From positions 51,522,333-51,586,332 of the forward strand of contig OY282560.1 in NCBI GenBank assembly GCA_958295665.1: a stretch of 64,000 nucleotides of DNA, written 5' to 3'. This DNA is from Tipula vernalis (Eukaryota > Arthropoda > Insecta > Diptera > Tipulidae). Both the position numbers and the translations under genes were made by a program. The notes under the pieces were generated by a model that saw nothing but the letters and a program-made list of their open reading frames with translations, made no database searches and was not told the DNA's origin. How positions within the stretch are numbered: the first letter of the stretch is position 1; the number at the start of each line of letters is the position of its first letter. Below, one piece after another: positions 31,800 to 42,730 of the stretch.

Positions 31800-33477
31800 T
31801 TTTGTTGTAATTTATCGGATGGTGCACAACCAAAATTTGGTGACTTCATAAATTGTTTGTGCAAAAATTCCAAATATGTATTTAAGATATCAATATGTGG
31901 ATTCCAGGTCCTAATGGCTGAGCATTTGGTCCATAACATCGACTCCACCTTCTGATTTATTATAGTACAAAATCGCTTCTGGCTTTTGTAATTCACCTAC
32001 TGCATTTTTATCGTAGTGAAATGTCGATAGAAGAATCACGGCTTTATTTTTTTTTGGCACGTAAGATATTATTGCAACTCTGTTTTCGTGAAAGCCAAAT
32101 TCTGTTAAATGTATAGGGCGAGAGGGATGTTTTTTTCATTTCTGGCGGAACACATCTTTTATTACTTCGAAGCGTGCCAACATACCCTAGTCCAATATCC
32201 ATTAGCCGTTTACATCCTTGTAGTGTTGTGAAAAAATAATCAGTTACGATCGTTCTGCCCGAATTGGCATATTTGGAAGCCAAACGCATCAACTCAGTTT
32301 CTCCTTAGTCTACAGCCCGACCAGCATTTAGATCTTTACCAGTATAAATGTTTCCGTGCAATGGAAAATGTGTTTTAGCGTGGCATGCCCACCAGACTTT
32401 AATCCCGTACCGCGCAGGTTTTGATGGGATATATTGAGTGAACTTGGTCCTGCCACGATATGGAAACAGCTGTTCATCAATGATGATATCGCTATGGGGA
32501 CGATAATTTTTTTCTAAATTTTCATTTCGAAAGTTCCAGATATCTCGAATAGGTGCAGCTTTATCCGATTTTGCACGAAATTCGCGAGTACGAGTATCAT
32601 TAAACCGCAAAAATCGTGATAAAGAAACAAATCGTTTGTATGACATTGTAGCTCTAAAAATTGGTAAGCTCATTATTTTCCAGAGAACAGATGCGTGTTG
32701 AAGATTGTTATGACTTACACCAGCCACTACAAGGATACCAATGAATGCATTCAGTTCAACCTCCGTTAACGCCTTCCACACTTTTTGCTTTTTGCCTGGA
32801 TTATTTGTATTCCATTGGTGTATTTTGCTATTAGCATATCGATTTGTTTCATTCACGATAATAAACACGATATTTGGCGTAAAAAACTTTTTGAATACTT
32901 CGATGATCACAGAATTATTCTGAACAGAGCCTCCGGTAAACCGCATAATGTTATAAAGGCGTGTACGTCCAGTTGGTGGTGGTAATTTGTTCCATTTGGT
33001 TCCGTCTTTTCCGACAAAATATTATGTATTCAAATCGGTCAATACTTCTTGCATTTTTGATTGATTTTCATTTGCCGGCTGTAGTTCGACTACTGGCTGC
33101 ATTCCAACAGTCGATTGCACTTCGTTCTCTTCATCATCACTATCATACTCCAGTTGTACTTCGAATTCTTGCTCTGATTCAATGTCTGATGTATCGTCCT
33201 CATTTGGTAAATAATCTTCATCTTCGTCTTCATCGTCGTCAACTGCGAAAGGGTCCTCATCATAATCCATTTGTTGCACTTGTTCACGTTCACGTTCTAT
33301 ATCAATAGCCAATGCTTCTGCGATCCGTTCATTAAATGTAGGATCAGAGCATGAACATATCTGAAACACTATTTCGACCTCATCAACATGTTCGCCAAAT
33401 TGGTTAATTTTTTTACAAATTCCGCAATAACGCAAAAAAACACTTTTCATTGAATCAAAAAATGGAATATCACTCAC
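31800..33477 (-). pseudogene. piggyBac transposase, interrupted
   Basis: Piece one (33477-33022) is the usual acidic N-terminus with a long Asp/Glu run. Piece two (32946-32305) contains ALTEVELNAFIGILV, YKRFVSLSRFLRFND and the catalytic IIIDEQLFPYRGRTKF. Piece three (32292-32044) contains RTIVTDYFFTTLQ (second Asp). Beyond it, in a shifted frame at ~31950-31920, is EGGVDVMDQM (third Asp). Stops at 33020 and 32303 and a frameshift near 32040 break it. The C-terminal Cys-rich DNA-binding domain is absent. All three catalytic Asp residues survive. Confidence 0.87.
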
Positions 33478-33964
33478 TGATTATAAACTAAATTATGTAA
33501 ACTAACTACTAACTGCACACATAAACTCGAAAAACTATTAAAACACATAAATTTATTACACTTGCTGCAATACTTGCTTTCGATATGACACGTGTATAAA
33601 TAATGGCACGAGCATTTTGAAAACGAAATAAATAACGGTACTAATTTACAATAAAGATAAAAATATTTATAAATAAAAGAATTAGTGCATTTCATCTCAT
33701 GAACAAACAAAATCAGTACATTTTCCTATTAATAATATATGGGGTCTGGCTAGACCCTTTGATAACCAATATGGCTAGATTTTAAAAATTCCCTAAAACT
33801 CATTCCTCTCTAAGATGTTTAATTCATTCTGTTCAGAAATTTGTTTAAGAACGGTGTGTGAATGATGTAACGGAATATGATGACCACTGCTGTTTTGCAA
33901 AGTGTGCAAGCAATAGCAGAAATTTGAAAAAGGGCCTGGTTAGGCCCACTAGTCTCCACAAGGG
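31800..33964 (-). mobile_element. piggyBac-type DNA transposon, 3' end truncated
   Basis: The minus strand encodes a piggyBac transposase in pieces. The upstream end is well marked: the element starts CCCTTGTGG at 33964, next to a TTAA target at 33965-33968. No matching terminus with TTAA is found at the other side (31.3-31.8 kb), and the C-terminal coding region is missing. Subterminal palindromes GGCCTGGTTAGGCCC (33934-33948) and GGTCTGGCTAGACCC (33742-33756) lie between the tip and the gene. The element lies just upstream of host exon 1. Confidence 0.85.
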
Positions 33965-33968
33965 TTAA
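33931..33968 (-). repeat. terminal repeat of piggyBac with TTAA site
   Basis: The tip CCCTTGTGGAG is read inward from 33964, followed by a GGCC palindrome. TTAA at 33965-33968 is the standard piggyBac target sequence. Confidence 0.7.
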
Positions 33969-34120
33969 GCTCTCAGTACCCTCTCTACTGGGCATATCCG
34001 TATCATTGAGCTCAAGAAATGTTGAACCTTGCACCAAGCTTCACATATCATTACCGACCAAATCATAATGCTCTCAAACAACGTATTCTGTGTAATTCAT
34101 AATCATACGAAACTTACACA
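33969..34120. other. short spacer without a gene
   Basis: Nothing recognisable between the piggyBac tip and the fold-back element. Confidence 0.4.
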
Positions 34121-34620
34121 GATACCATCTGATTCAATTTGACCCGGACTGGTCCATTATATCGCACTCGTAAACCGAATCGCTAAAATATTTTTTTTGT
34201 AAGTTGGTACACCCTTCTTTGACATTCGTGTGACATTTGAGTAGAATGCGTCCATTAGTGTGAGCTTGGTAGCCATTTGTTTACGATGCGAAAAGTTTGT
34301 CTGTCGATTTTTACTATGGAAAAAAAATTGAACAAAAAGTTTGCTTGCTTATTTATGAATATGACGTCGAAAGTGCCCAACAATCTAGCCAATATCGCGC
34401 CAAAAATGAGCAAAAACCGAAAAAACCATGTCAAAGTCGGTTTAAAATCAAGGTAATGTTCACCATGAACGCCAAACTCACACTAATGGACTTATTCTGC
34501 TCAAGCGTCACACGAATGTCAAAGAAGGTTGTACCAACTTTGAAAAAAAAAATTACCGATTCGGTTTACGCGCGTGGTTTAAATGGACCAGTCTGGGTCA
34601 AATTTGATCAGATGATATCA
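34121..34620. mobile_element. fold-back (inverted-repeat) element, ~500 bp
   Basis: The arm 34121-34266 is the reverse complement of 34474-34620 with minor differences. Shared phrases include CTCACACTAATGGA, GTCACACGAATGTCAAAGAA and CGATTCGGTTTACG. The spacer of ~207 bp contains a short open frame (MEKKLNKKF...) with no convincing homology. It may be a mariner-type 5' end present twice in inverted orientation, or a MITE. The outward ends adjoin a Helitron helicase fragment. Confidence 0.75.
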
Positions 34621-34639
34621 TGCGACGCTCAATCAAGAC

Positions 34640-35260
34640 GACCCGATTGTAGAATAGTGAATGAGCACACAACGAATAGTTGCTTAGCAGGTTGGCATGA
34701 GAAATTGACTTTCGGTCCTGCGAACCTTCGAAGATATCTCGATGCGGGTACCTATCGAAGCGTTGCCTTTACAAACGCTCAAGTAATCAACATGAACCGT
34801 ACAATCATCGCATTACTAGCAGTTTCGACCAAGTTTCTGACCGAATTTCTCAAGAACTTAACACCATCAGAAATGTCTTCCCATGTGGTTGTGCAAACGA
34901 ACGCGTCTGATAGTTGAAAAACTCGCCCGTAAAATCGTCAAAGTTAAGATCATCTCTGAAAGTAATCGAATTGATCTAGCTATAACCGATACGCCATTGC
35001 CATTCACATTAAAACGGCATCGATTCAGTGTAATTTTAGCATATGGCATAACTATCAATAAATAGCAAGAGCAAATTTTGGACGAAACCGTAATTCCCCT
35101 TTAGGCGGCTGTCTTCTCACAGGGACAACTACATTTCGCCCACGACGCTCATGCAACCCGCACTACGTGAAAGTACAAATCATACCAAATCCAATGCAAA
35201 AATAGTTGCTGGGTGATGATCATGTACTCGCAAACGTTGCTTTTATTGGAGGTTTCCAGC
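34640..35260 (+). pseudogene. Helitron/PIF1-like helicase, C-terminal fragment
   Basis: In shifting plus frames: FLKNLTPSEMSSH (34850), then CKRTRLIVEKLARKIVKVKII, corresponding to the 'NGTRLIV' motif of Helitron helicases. PFTLKRHRFSVILAYGITINK (35000-35060) matches the 'P..F.RRQFP..LAFAMTINKSQGQ' motif V region. AVFSQGQLHFA (35110) corresponds to 'FSHGQLYVALSR' (motif VI). The N-terminal Rep nuclease and early helicase motifs are absent. Frameshifts and stops make it non-functional. This is a fragment, and no Helitron 3' hairpin was identified. Confidence 0.7.
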
Positions 35261-35459
35261 TTTAAAAATCATGTGAAACAATACTATATCATCACCAAGC
35301 GCTCCGGGCATATTTGCGTGGATCTCATCACCTCCAGTAAAATTTGACTTGTTGGGCAACTATTCCCAAAAGATTGAATTTGAAATGTAAAAGGTAGAAT
35401 TTAAAGTGTAAAATATAAAGAAACCTCACGAGGCGATCAGACCTTCGGTCCTGAAAATT
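35261..35459. other. no gene seen
   Basis: Transitional sequence between the Helitron fragment and low-complexity DNA. Confidence 0.35.
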
Positions 35460-36545
35460 AGCTTCCAAGTAAATCCATAAGTGAACCTTTTAATCAGCCT
35501 TCCGCTCCACCTCCGACTAAATTTACCGTTAAACCTCCAACAACGGAAACGCCAACGCAATTACCAATGCTTAACTGGATCCACGAATCAACCCGCAAAT
35601 AAAGCCCCAAACGAATCGCTGTCTCAAATCCAACTCTACTTCAACTTAAACCATATTCAATCCTAACTCCACCACAATACATCCTTCAACTCAAACCCCA
35701 ACTTAACCCTAAACTCAACCCTAAAATCAACGTTCAACTGAAACCCACCAACGTGGTTCGAAAATAAAATGCTTACTCCACCTCAACTCCCAACTCAACC
35801 CTAAAGAAATCGCCAACTGAACCCCATTGTTCAACTAAAATCTTAAATCAAAATGGTCAGAAAAATTACATCAGACCAAATCAAGCTCAACTCAGAACAT
35901 GTCAACTAATTTTCAACTCAAACCTCAACTCAATCCTCAAATAAATCACCAAATAAACGGCTAATTAAACCTTAACTCAACTTTTTCTCAAACCCAATTC
36001 AAATCAGCCCTCCTCTCAACTGCAAACTCAACGTCCAACCCAATCCTCAAACCAGAATATAAAATAATTGGTCAATGTAATGTCAGAACTTCAAATATCA
36101 AACTCAACCACCAAATTAACCGCAACACAACCATCACCTAAATCACTAAATCTTCTTTCAAATCAACCCTTATCCTAATCACAAATCAACTCTCAAATAA
36201 TTCCATAACTGTACAACTCAATTAACCCCAACGCAAGCTAACTAAACCTTAACTCAACTTAGCCCGAACCAAATCTCAACCCCCTACCAAACTCCACACT
36301 GAATGGCTAACGCAACCCCAAAATCAATTTGATTGGAAAGTTATATGCGTGTATAAACTCAATTCCAATAACCAAATCTAATCTCCCACTAAACCCCAAA
36401 CCCCTCCCAAATTATCCCTAACCGAACCCCTAACTCCAATCCAACTCAACATTAACTTCAATCTTATTCAAACCTAACTCGACCTCAACTCAACCCAACC
36501 CTAACTCAACTGTAACTCAACCTTTAATTCAACTTAAGAGAAGTC
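35460..36545 (+). repeat. low-complexity CAACTCAACC-type repeat, pyrimidine/A-rich strand
   Basis: Variants of AACTCAACCC, CTCAACCTCAACTCAA and CAACCCTAA fill the plus strand, with almost no G. The unit is loose, about 6-12 bases, and has no fixed register. No coding function is suggested. Confidence 0.8.
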
Positions 36546-36574
36546 ACTGTTAATAACACATACCATGTTCCATT

Positions 36575-37235
36575 TGCGGATTTAATTGGGATTGAGGTGG
36601 ATTTTAATTGAGATTGAGTTGAGTAGGATTAAGCGCGAAACTTTTGAATTTATTTGTATTAATGGTCGAGATGGTAGTTAGGTTATGTTGAGTAGAGTTT
36701 TAGTGAAAGGTCAGGATGCAAATTGGGGAGAGTTGAGTCCTTGTAGGCATGTATCGGTCCGTGTTGATTCAGGGATTGAGTAGGATGTTGAGTTTGGAGT
36801 TGTGAATGATTTGCTTAGGGTTTAAGATGAGAGTTGAGTTGAAGGTTAGCTTGATTAGTTAAAAGTTGAGTTTATGTAAGTATGTAGTCTTACGGACCTT
36901 CTTGCTTTGACGATTAAGTTGGGCGGTTAGTCGAGTGTTGCGTTGAGGGTTGAGTTGAGGTGTGTTTCGGGTGTTGAATCGGGAATTGAGCTGGAGATTA
37001 GATTAAGTTGGTTTCATATACCGTATAGTTTTCGAAACTTGTTGATTTATTGTTTGAGTGGAACGTTAAGTTTGAAATTGAGTTGAGTTATGGTTCAGTT
37101 TAGAGTTGGGTTGAGTGTTGAGTTGGAGTCGAGTTAGCGTTGAATATGGTTTGCGTTGAAGTTCAGCTAAATTTAAGTTAGCGTTTGGTTGATAGTTAAT
37201 TTAGGGTCGATTTGAGGCTTTAGTGAAAGGTTACC
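36575..37235 (-). repeat. same low-complexity repeat in inverted orientation
   Basis: The plus strand now shows GAGTTGAG and GGTTGAGTT variants, i.e. the reverse complement of the preceding block. The strand switch lies at about 36545-36575. Confidence 0.8.
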
Positions 37236-37389
37236 CGATAAAAAATCTCAATATTTAGTACTGAAAAATAACTGATGGGGGATTGGAGGACCGAACTGTA
37301 TTTTGGCAGACTTCACTTTCCTCAAGTAATGTAAAAAAACCGTGTTTTAGAACACCTTGGGCGGGCTGGAACACCGTAGGGTACTTTAC

Positions 37390-38620
37390 AATCAAATAGC
37401 CGACAATTTGTAAGTGACACACTCTGTAAATAAATCGTTATTTTGTGGGTATCAGATAACGTTATGCAGTCCCCTCACCCTTAAAATATAAGTGAAATTG
37501 TTGGATATAAAACCATCCAATAGTCGAACATTTACATGTTAAATTTGCCGTAAATCAACCATCCCTTTGTGGGAATCAGGTAACATTCTACAGTCCACTT
37601 GCCGTTAACATGTAAGTGAAGTTTTCGGATAAAACACCGTCCAATTGACAAACATTCGCCAGTACAATATCTCAATTGAATTTTTCGGCAATATATTAAT
37701 TGTTCATGGCAATCCCAATATTTTCGATTTGGTAAATCAGAAAAATAAAAAGTCCAATCCCACATTCATAACATATCTACTGAAAAAAAGTAGAAATATC
37801 ATTCCCCCTCCCCGTAATTCGTAGAAATATCATTCCCCCTCCCCGTATCAGGTAAAATTTTACAGTCTCTTTGCCGATAATATGTTAGTGCAAGTGTCGG
37901 ATAAAAAATCGTCCAATTGTCGAACATTTATATGTCAAATTTGCCGTAAATGAGCCATTCCTTTGTGGGAATCAGGTAACATTCTACAGTCCACTTGCCG
38001 TTAACATGTAAGTGAAGTTTTCGGATAAAACACCGTCCAATTGACAAACATTCGCCAGTACAATATCTCAATTGAATTTTTCGGCAATATATTAATTGTT
38101 CATGGCAATCCCAATATTTTCGATTTGGTAAATCAGAAAAATAAAAAGGCCAATCCCACATTCATAACATATCTACTGAAAAAAAGTAGAAATATCATTC
38201 CCCCTCCCCGTAATTTTAGCCCAACGCCCTAAGAGTTATACCATTACCAATGTATTACTATGCAAAAATGGGAACCCTCCATGAGTTCTTATTTTGGTAG
38301 TTTGGTTTCGTACTGAAAAGTTGGTCTACTCATCAGGTAGCTAATGACCAAACTACAAAAAATTCCACTCTAGCCACTTACATTAAGTATCTGGCCAGAC
38401 ATACTGACATAGCGAATTATTATTCACTACATCAAATATCAAAAAGTCCATGGAGAAACCTCGTTTGTGTATATACCAGATGCAATTCTGCAGCCCTCTC
38501 GCCATTTATATGTATATAAAATTTTCGTATAAAACACCATCCAATTGTCGGAAATTTGTACGTACAATTTTCCGTACCTAAACTATCTTTGTGCCTGTAT
38601 TAGATAATTGGCTCGATTCA
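37390..38620. repeat. tandem repeat with a near-identical 396-bp duplication
   Basis: 37505-37835 and 37900-38230 are almost identical (offset 396 bp), including TCGGATAAAACACCGTCCAA and ATTCCCCCTCCCCGTAATT. More degenerate partial copies lie at 37390-37505 and 38470-38610. The identical 77-residue open frames on the minus strand (37765-37532, 38161-37928) follow from the duplication and are not taken as genes. Confidence 0.85.
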
Positions 38621-38664
38621 ACGTAAATTATACTATTTCATGCCATCAAATCATTTAGTAAGTG

Positions 38665-38775
38665 AACGTTTTGTTCATTTTACAATCGGATACCTTTCGG
38701 GTAGATACTTGTTTAGATTTAGTTTTTCAACCGGCTTTTTACGGTCCTAAATCCATGAAGTTTCTTGCGCTGTTT
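38665..38775 (+). repeat. flanking repeat, left copy
   Basis: A segment with AATCGGATA(C)CCTT..GTAGATA and TTTCAACCG(G/A)C(T)TTTTACGG recurs in direct orientation at about 40930-41025. The two copies flank the foldback-like element at 38987-40657. Confidence 0.6.
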
Positions 38776-38986
38776 GTCGGTATATTTTACAGCCTAGATG
38801 ACCGTAAAATGAAGGTAATTTTACCGGACTTATAACTGTCTACGGTACGAATTAATTAAATTTTTAAGTTTTAAGTTATAAGTGACGTAAGACAATAATA
38901 TCCTAAGATTTTTGACACACTCTACTTGCTTCAAACCATCTAAATGTACCGCATTTGGGAATACCTTAGGGATTGATTAATAACCT

Positions 38987-39171
38987 TTTAAACAAGTCGG
39001 TGAAGTTAGCCCGAAAAAATATCAGCCCGAATTTTTGGTTCTTTTCTCGGATAAAATGTATCTAACACGAAAAACAAAACAAGTTTATTCCAAATGAAAA
39101 TTAATAATTTTCTTAAAAAATATTTGTAATAAAAAAAATTAATTTCTATAAGAGTAAAGCCATTCAACATA
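38987..39171 (+). repeat. left terminal inverted repeat of the foldback-like element
   Basis: Reverse complement of 40475-40657 with only scattered mismatches. Ends at a TA, where the mariner fragment begins. Confidence 0.8.
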
Positions 39172-39325
39172 CTACCTTGATCAACAAGTTCGCGGAATAA
39201 CCACCGTGTGGCGCTCCCAGCGTTCCGATGTGAGTTCTGTTTCTTTGTAAAATTGGTTCATCTGTTGTTGATATTCCCTCTAAATCTTAGCGTCATAGCT
39301 TGACATTTGCAAAAGTTACGATAGG
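39172..39325 (+). mobile_element. mariner terminal fragment inside the foldback-like element
   Basis: The plus strand here matches the minus strand of the 52603 end of the mariner at 51288-52603: the CCTTGATCAA tip, AGTTCTGTTT, TCTGTTGTTGATATTCCCTC and AGCGTCATAGCTTGACATT. Only the transposon 5' terminal ~150 bp is present. It begins directly after a TA dinucleotide. Confidence 0.85.
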
Positions 39326-40225
39326 TCTTGGATATGCTAAGTACACATAATACACCTTTTCGTACACTGCATGATGTTGAAACTGAAATTCTCTATAGCG
39401 ATACAAGAAATAAATACCACTAACGATATATACCACCTGATAGGTCTTGGATATACTACCAGATAGGTTTGGATATGCTAAGAAACCATGAATAGGCCAT
39501 ATTCATATCATGGAGATAAGACATATAATTTTCAGTACACATAATAAGCCTTTTCGTACACTGCATCCAGTTGAAACTTCAATTCTGTGTGGCGATACTA
39601 GAGATAAATACCACTAACAGTACATACTACCAGATAGGTCTTGGATATGCTAAGAAACCATGAATAGACCATATCCATATCATGGAGATAAGACATATAA
39701 ATTTCAGTACAAATAATACGCCTTTTCATACACTGAATCATGTTGAAACTTAAATTCTCTGTGGCGATACTAGAGATAAATACCACTAACGGTATATACC
39801 ACCAGATAGGTCTTGGATATGCTAAGAAACCATAAATAGGCCATATCCATATCATGAAGATAAGATATATAACCAACTGGATTTAATGTATGAAAAGGCT
39901 TATTATATGTACTGAAAATTATATGTCTTATCTCCATGATATGGATATGGCCTATTCATGGTTCATTAGCATATCCAAGACCTATCAGGTGGTATATACC
40001 GTTAGTGGTATTTATCTCTAGTATCGCCACAGAGAATTTAAGTTTCAACTGGATGCAGTGTACGAAAAGACGTATTATGTGTATAGAAAATTATATGTCT
40101 TATCTCCATGATATGGTTATGGCCTATTCCTGGTTCCTTAGTATATCCAAGACCTATCTGGGGGTATACACCGTTAGTAGTGTTTATCTTTAGTATCGCC
40201 ACACAGAATTTAAGTTTCAACTAGT
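39326..40225. repeat. ~172-bp tandem unit, head-to-head
   Basis: The marker phrase CAGATAGGTCTTGGATATGC begins at about 39460, 39631 and 39803 (spacing 171-172). The inverted phrase (CATATCCAAGACCTATC) appears near 39970 and 40142 with the same spacing. The switch point is near 39880-39900. Confidence 0.8.
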
Positions 40226-40474
40226 ATTGGCTGTTTATAATTTAAGGTTTCTCCATTTCACATGCGTTATACTAACAACACAAAATGTTTATTTCCATAA
40301 TTTGATGGTGGGATGCTGACTACCTTCTAGCTATCATCATGGCCTATCCTCCCAAATACAAAATCTTAAAGCATTGTATCTAGTATCGACAGCACATAAC
40401 TTAAGGTTTATTCATAGTAAATGGAATACACTACCAACAGAACATACATTAGTATAGCTATGAAAATTTGTAGA

Positions 40475-40657
40475 ATATGTTGGATTGCTTTACTCTTATA
40501 GAAATTAATTTTTTTTATTACAAATATTTTTTAAGAAATTTATTAATTTTCATTTGGATTAAACTTGTTTTGTTTTGAGTGTTAGATACATTTTATCCGA
40601 GAAACGAACCAAAAATTCGGGCTGATATTTCGGGTTAACTTCACCGACTTATTTAAA
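40475..40657 (-). repeat. right terminal inverted repeat of the foldback-like element
   Basis: Inverted copy of the left arm. Confidence 0.8.
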
Positions 40658-41030
40658 CGGGATTTAATTGTACGTGCTCATCCAATTTTTATTTTACTAA
40701 AAATCGAATTTTATATGAATAATATTGTTGAAAATCACTGCCTTTAATAAGCTTTCATTTATAAACTATGTAAATCTGTGATCAATGCATTAACATTTTT
40801 TTTTGCCAGTCGGAATAATGACCAATGATTTAGGTTGCGTTTTGTTTTCGTGTTTGAATCGGTTTTAGTCGATAGGTACATTTTTCTAAATAATCTACTT
40901 TTGTTCGCTTAATATTCGATTTCTACATGTTTTTTTAAAATCGGATAGCCTTCGTGTAGATATTTTCTGTTTCGCTTTCATTTTTCAACCGACATTTTAC
41001 GGTTTTGAAACCGTGAATCCTATTGCGGTT
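40658..41030 (+). repeat. AT-rich DNA with the right copy of the flanking repeat
   Basis: About 40930-41025 repeats 38665-38775 in the same orientation. The rest shows no gene. Confidence 0.5.
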
Positions 41031-41034
41031 AACA

Positions 41035-41240
41035 ATTGTTCTTTGGGTTAAGTTGTTGGGTTGAATTGAATCGAATAGAATTAATTTCATTAGAATTAAG
41101 TTGGCCATGGGGTGTTGGCTTGAGGGTTGAGATTTGGTTCGAGCTAAGTTGAGTTGAAGTGTTGGGGTTCAATTGGTGATTAAGTAGAGTGTTGGTTAGG
41201 CGGTTGATTTGGTAATTCCGATGGGGATTGCGTAACGATC
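41035..41240 (-). repeat. GGTTGAGTT low-complexity repeat, dispersed copy
   Basis: Contains GGGTTGAGATTTGG, GTTGAGTTGAAG and related phrases, the same family as at 36575-37235. Confidence 0.65.
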
Positions 41241-42290
41241 TAGTTAACATTGAGCTAAGTGGTTTTGTTATAATTTTAATTTTCGGTACCGAAGTTCTGA
41301 TCACCACGTGAGGTCTCAGCCCTGTATAATTTTTTTTTCGGACTCTTGGACTTTCAAAACGTCAAGAAAGTCGTTTTTTACCAACAAAGTTTTTGATCAT
41401 TTTGGACTGAAGTTAAATCTGCATAGAAGAAAGGCAAGTCAAACGTGGAATACACAACACTATCGCAAAATATATCGCAGAAATATTGATTAACGCTTTA
41501 TGTAGGTAGCTTCATGAAGTTGAAGCTAGTGGATTCTGATCAAGTGGCAAATAACAGTTTTTTTGTGTCTTTGCAATAAAATTTTAACTGCTATAAATGA
41601 CAATAAATGTATTCCGAGCAAATTACTAATTCAAAATGAAATGTCATTGGTTTTAGTTTAAGTCGCAATTTTTTTTAAATTCGACCAGATTATTCACTAA
41701 AAATTGCTGCTATGTGTTTCTTAACTCTAACATTTTCACATAAACAAATTTAAGCGCGTGCGTGTAATTTCAAAGCTCTTTGAGATATATGACCTATTCT
41801 TTTAACTAACATAAGTGTATTAACTTGAACAGGTACAATAATAACTTATTCAAAGAAATTGTTGAAACCTGTAAACAAAATATACATAATGTATCCCCTA
41901 ATTTAAAAAAAAAATTGTTTTCAACAAACTTTTATTAAAAATCTTAACACTTAAAGTACTCCTCTGGGAATTATCATGAAAAGAAATTTTAATTTACATA
42001 ACGTTGACTTGAATACATAAAGCATTATTATTATTTTCATTATGAGATTAATGTCTCATCTACAACAATAAAATTTATTAATAAAAGAATTAGGGGTTTA
42101 TTTAGTGTTTTAATGTTAATTGTTTTTATTTCTTAATCTATTCCATTTGGCGTTCAAACATGTCTTAAACTATACACGGTTTATTGAAAATTGTACGAAT
42201 TCATATTTTTGAATTTTGATTCTCCAGTTATTGGGATGAACCCTATTTACTTGGACTATTTACTGCACTCAAATCAACAGTTTTTTACGG
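41241..42290. other. no recognisable gene
   Basis: AT-rich DNA. The short open frames at 41308-41493 and 42191-42391 have no recognised motif. The end of the latter is a wrong-frame reading of a BEL tail. Confidence 0.4.
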
Positions 42291-42294
42291 GTCC

Positions 42295-42558
42295 TGGAAA
42301 ATATATCAGCTGGAATATTTTTATCATCTGCAGCAGCGACACAAATGGAAAAGCCAAGGGAAAAATTTTAAAACTGGGGATGTCGTGTTAATAATAGATC
42401 AAAACTTATCCCCATGCAAATGGTCCTTGGACAGAATTGTAGAAGTTCACAGAGGAGACGATGGGAACATCAAGGTAGCGACAATAAAAACTGCAAACTC
42501 CATTTTAAAGCGACCCATTATAAAACTTTGTTCACTTCCAACAAACAAAGAAGATTAA
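42295..42558 (+). pseudogene. BEL/Pao integrase tail (DUF5641-like), inverted piece
   Basis: The plus strand reads LQQRHKWKSQGKNFKTGDVV, then LIIDQNLSPCKWSLDRIVEV, GNIKVATIKTANSILKRP and IIKLCSLP before a stop. This is the conserved BEL end. The first 63 bases (42295-42357) are an inverted near-identical copy of 43795-43857, where the BEL-2 integrase stops short at exactly the same codon. It is best read as the missing end of BEL-2, inverted and displaced. Confidence 0.8.
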
Positions 42559-42730
42559 CGGTTTCCGTTAAGGCCGGGATTATGTAAAGGCGAAATATTG
42601 AAGCGAGCAAATACCGCGAGCCTTAGAAATCGGATCACAGATATTAGTATTATTTTATTTATTTATTTATTTATTGTATTTATTATAATTTTGAAGCTTT
42701 TGGCACATTCTGTTTTGAGCATGAGCTCAT
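42559..42730. repeat. spacer with (ATTT)n microsatellite
   Basis: A run of TTTA/ATTT units lies at about 42652-42680. The rest may be BEL 3' non-coding sequence. Confidence 0.4.

Larger units (their letters stand above)
38987..40657. mobile_element. foldback-like composite element with internal inverted tandem arrays
   Basis: The outer arms 38987-39171 and 40475-40657 are inverted copies (~185 bp), with shared phrases TTATTTGTAATAAAAAAAATT-like and CCCGAATTTTTGGTTC. Inside, after a 154-bp mariner end fragment, lie about three direct copies of a ~172-bp unit (39326-39880), then about two copies in the opposite orientation (39885-40225), then ~250 bp of single-copy DNA. Long inverted repeats made partly of tandem units are the hallmark of Drosophila FB elements. 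No protein-coding gene is present, so it would be non-autonomous. Confidence 0.75.

Noticed and set aside
33819..34037. 72-residue minus-strand ORF across the piggyBac tip
   Set aside because: It crosses the TTAA junction between transposon and flank, so it cannot be a single gene.
34297..34917. 206-residue plus-strand ORF
   Set aside because: It runs through the fold-back arm into Helitron helicase sequence in the wrong frame, so it is an accidental fusion.
37532..38161. Two identical 77-residue minus-strand ORFs
   Set aside because: They lie in the 396-bp duplicated repeat and are alike only because the DNA is duplicated; no motif and no splice or start support.
39598..40220. ORFs reading YLHDMDM-like repeats on both strands
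   Set aside because: These are translations of the 172-bp tandem unit in the foldback-like element.
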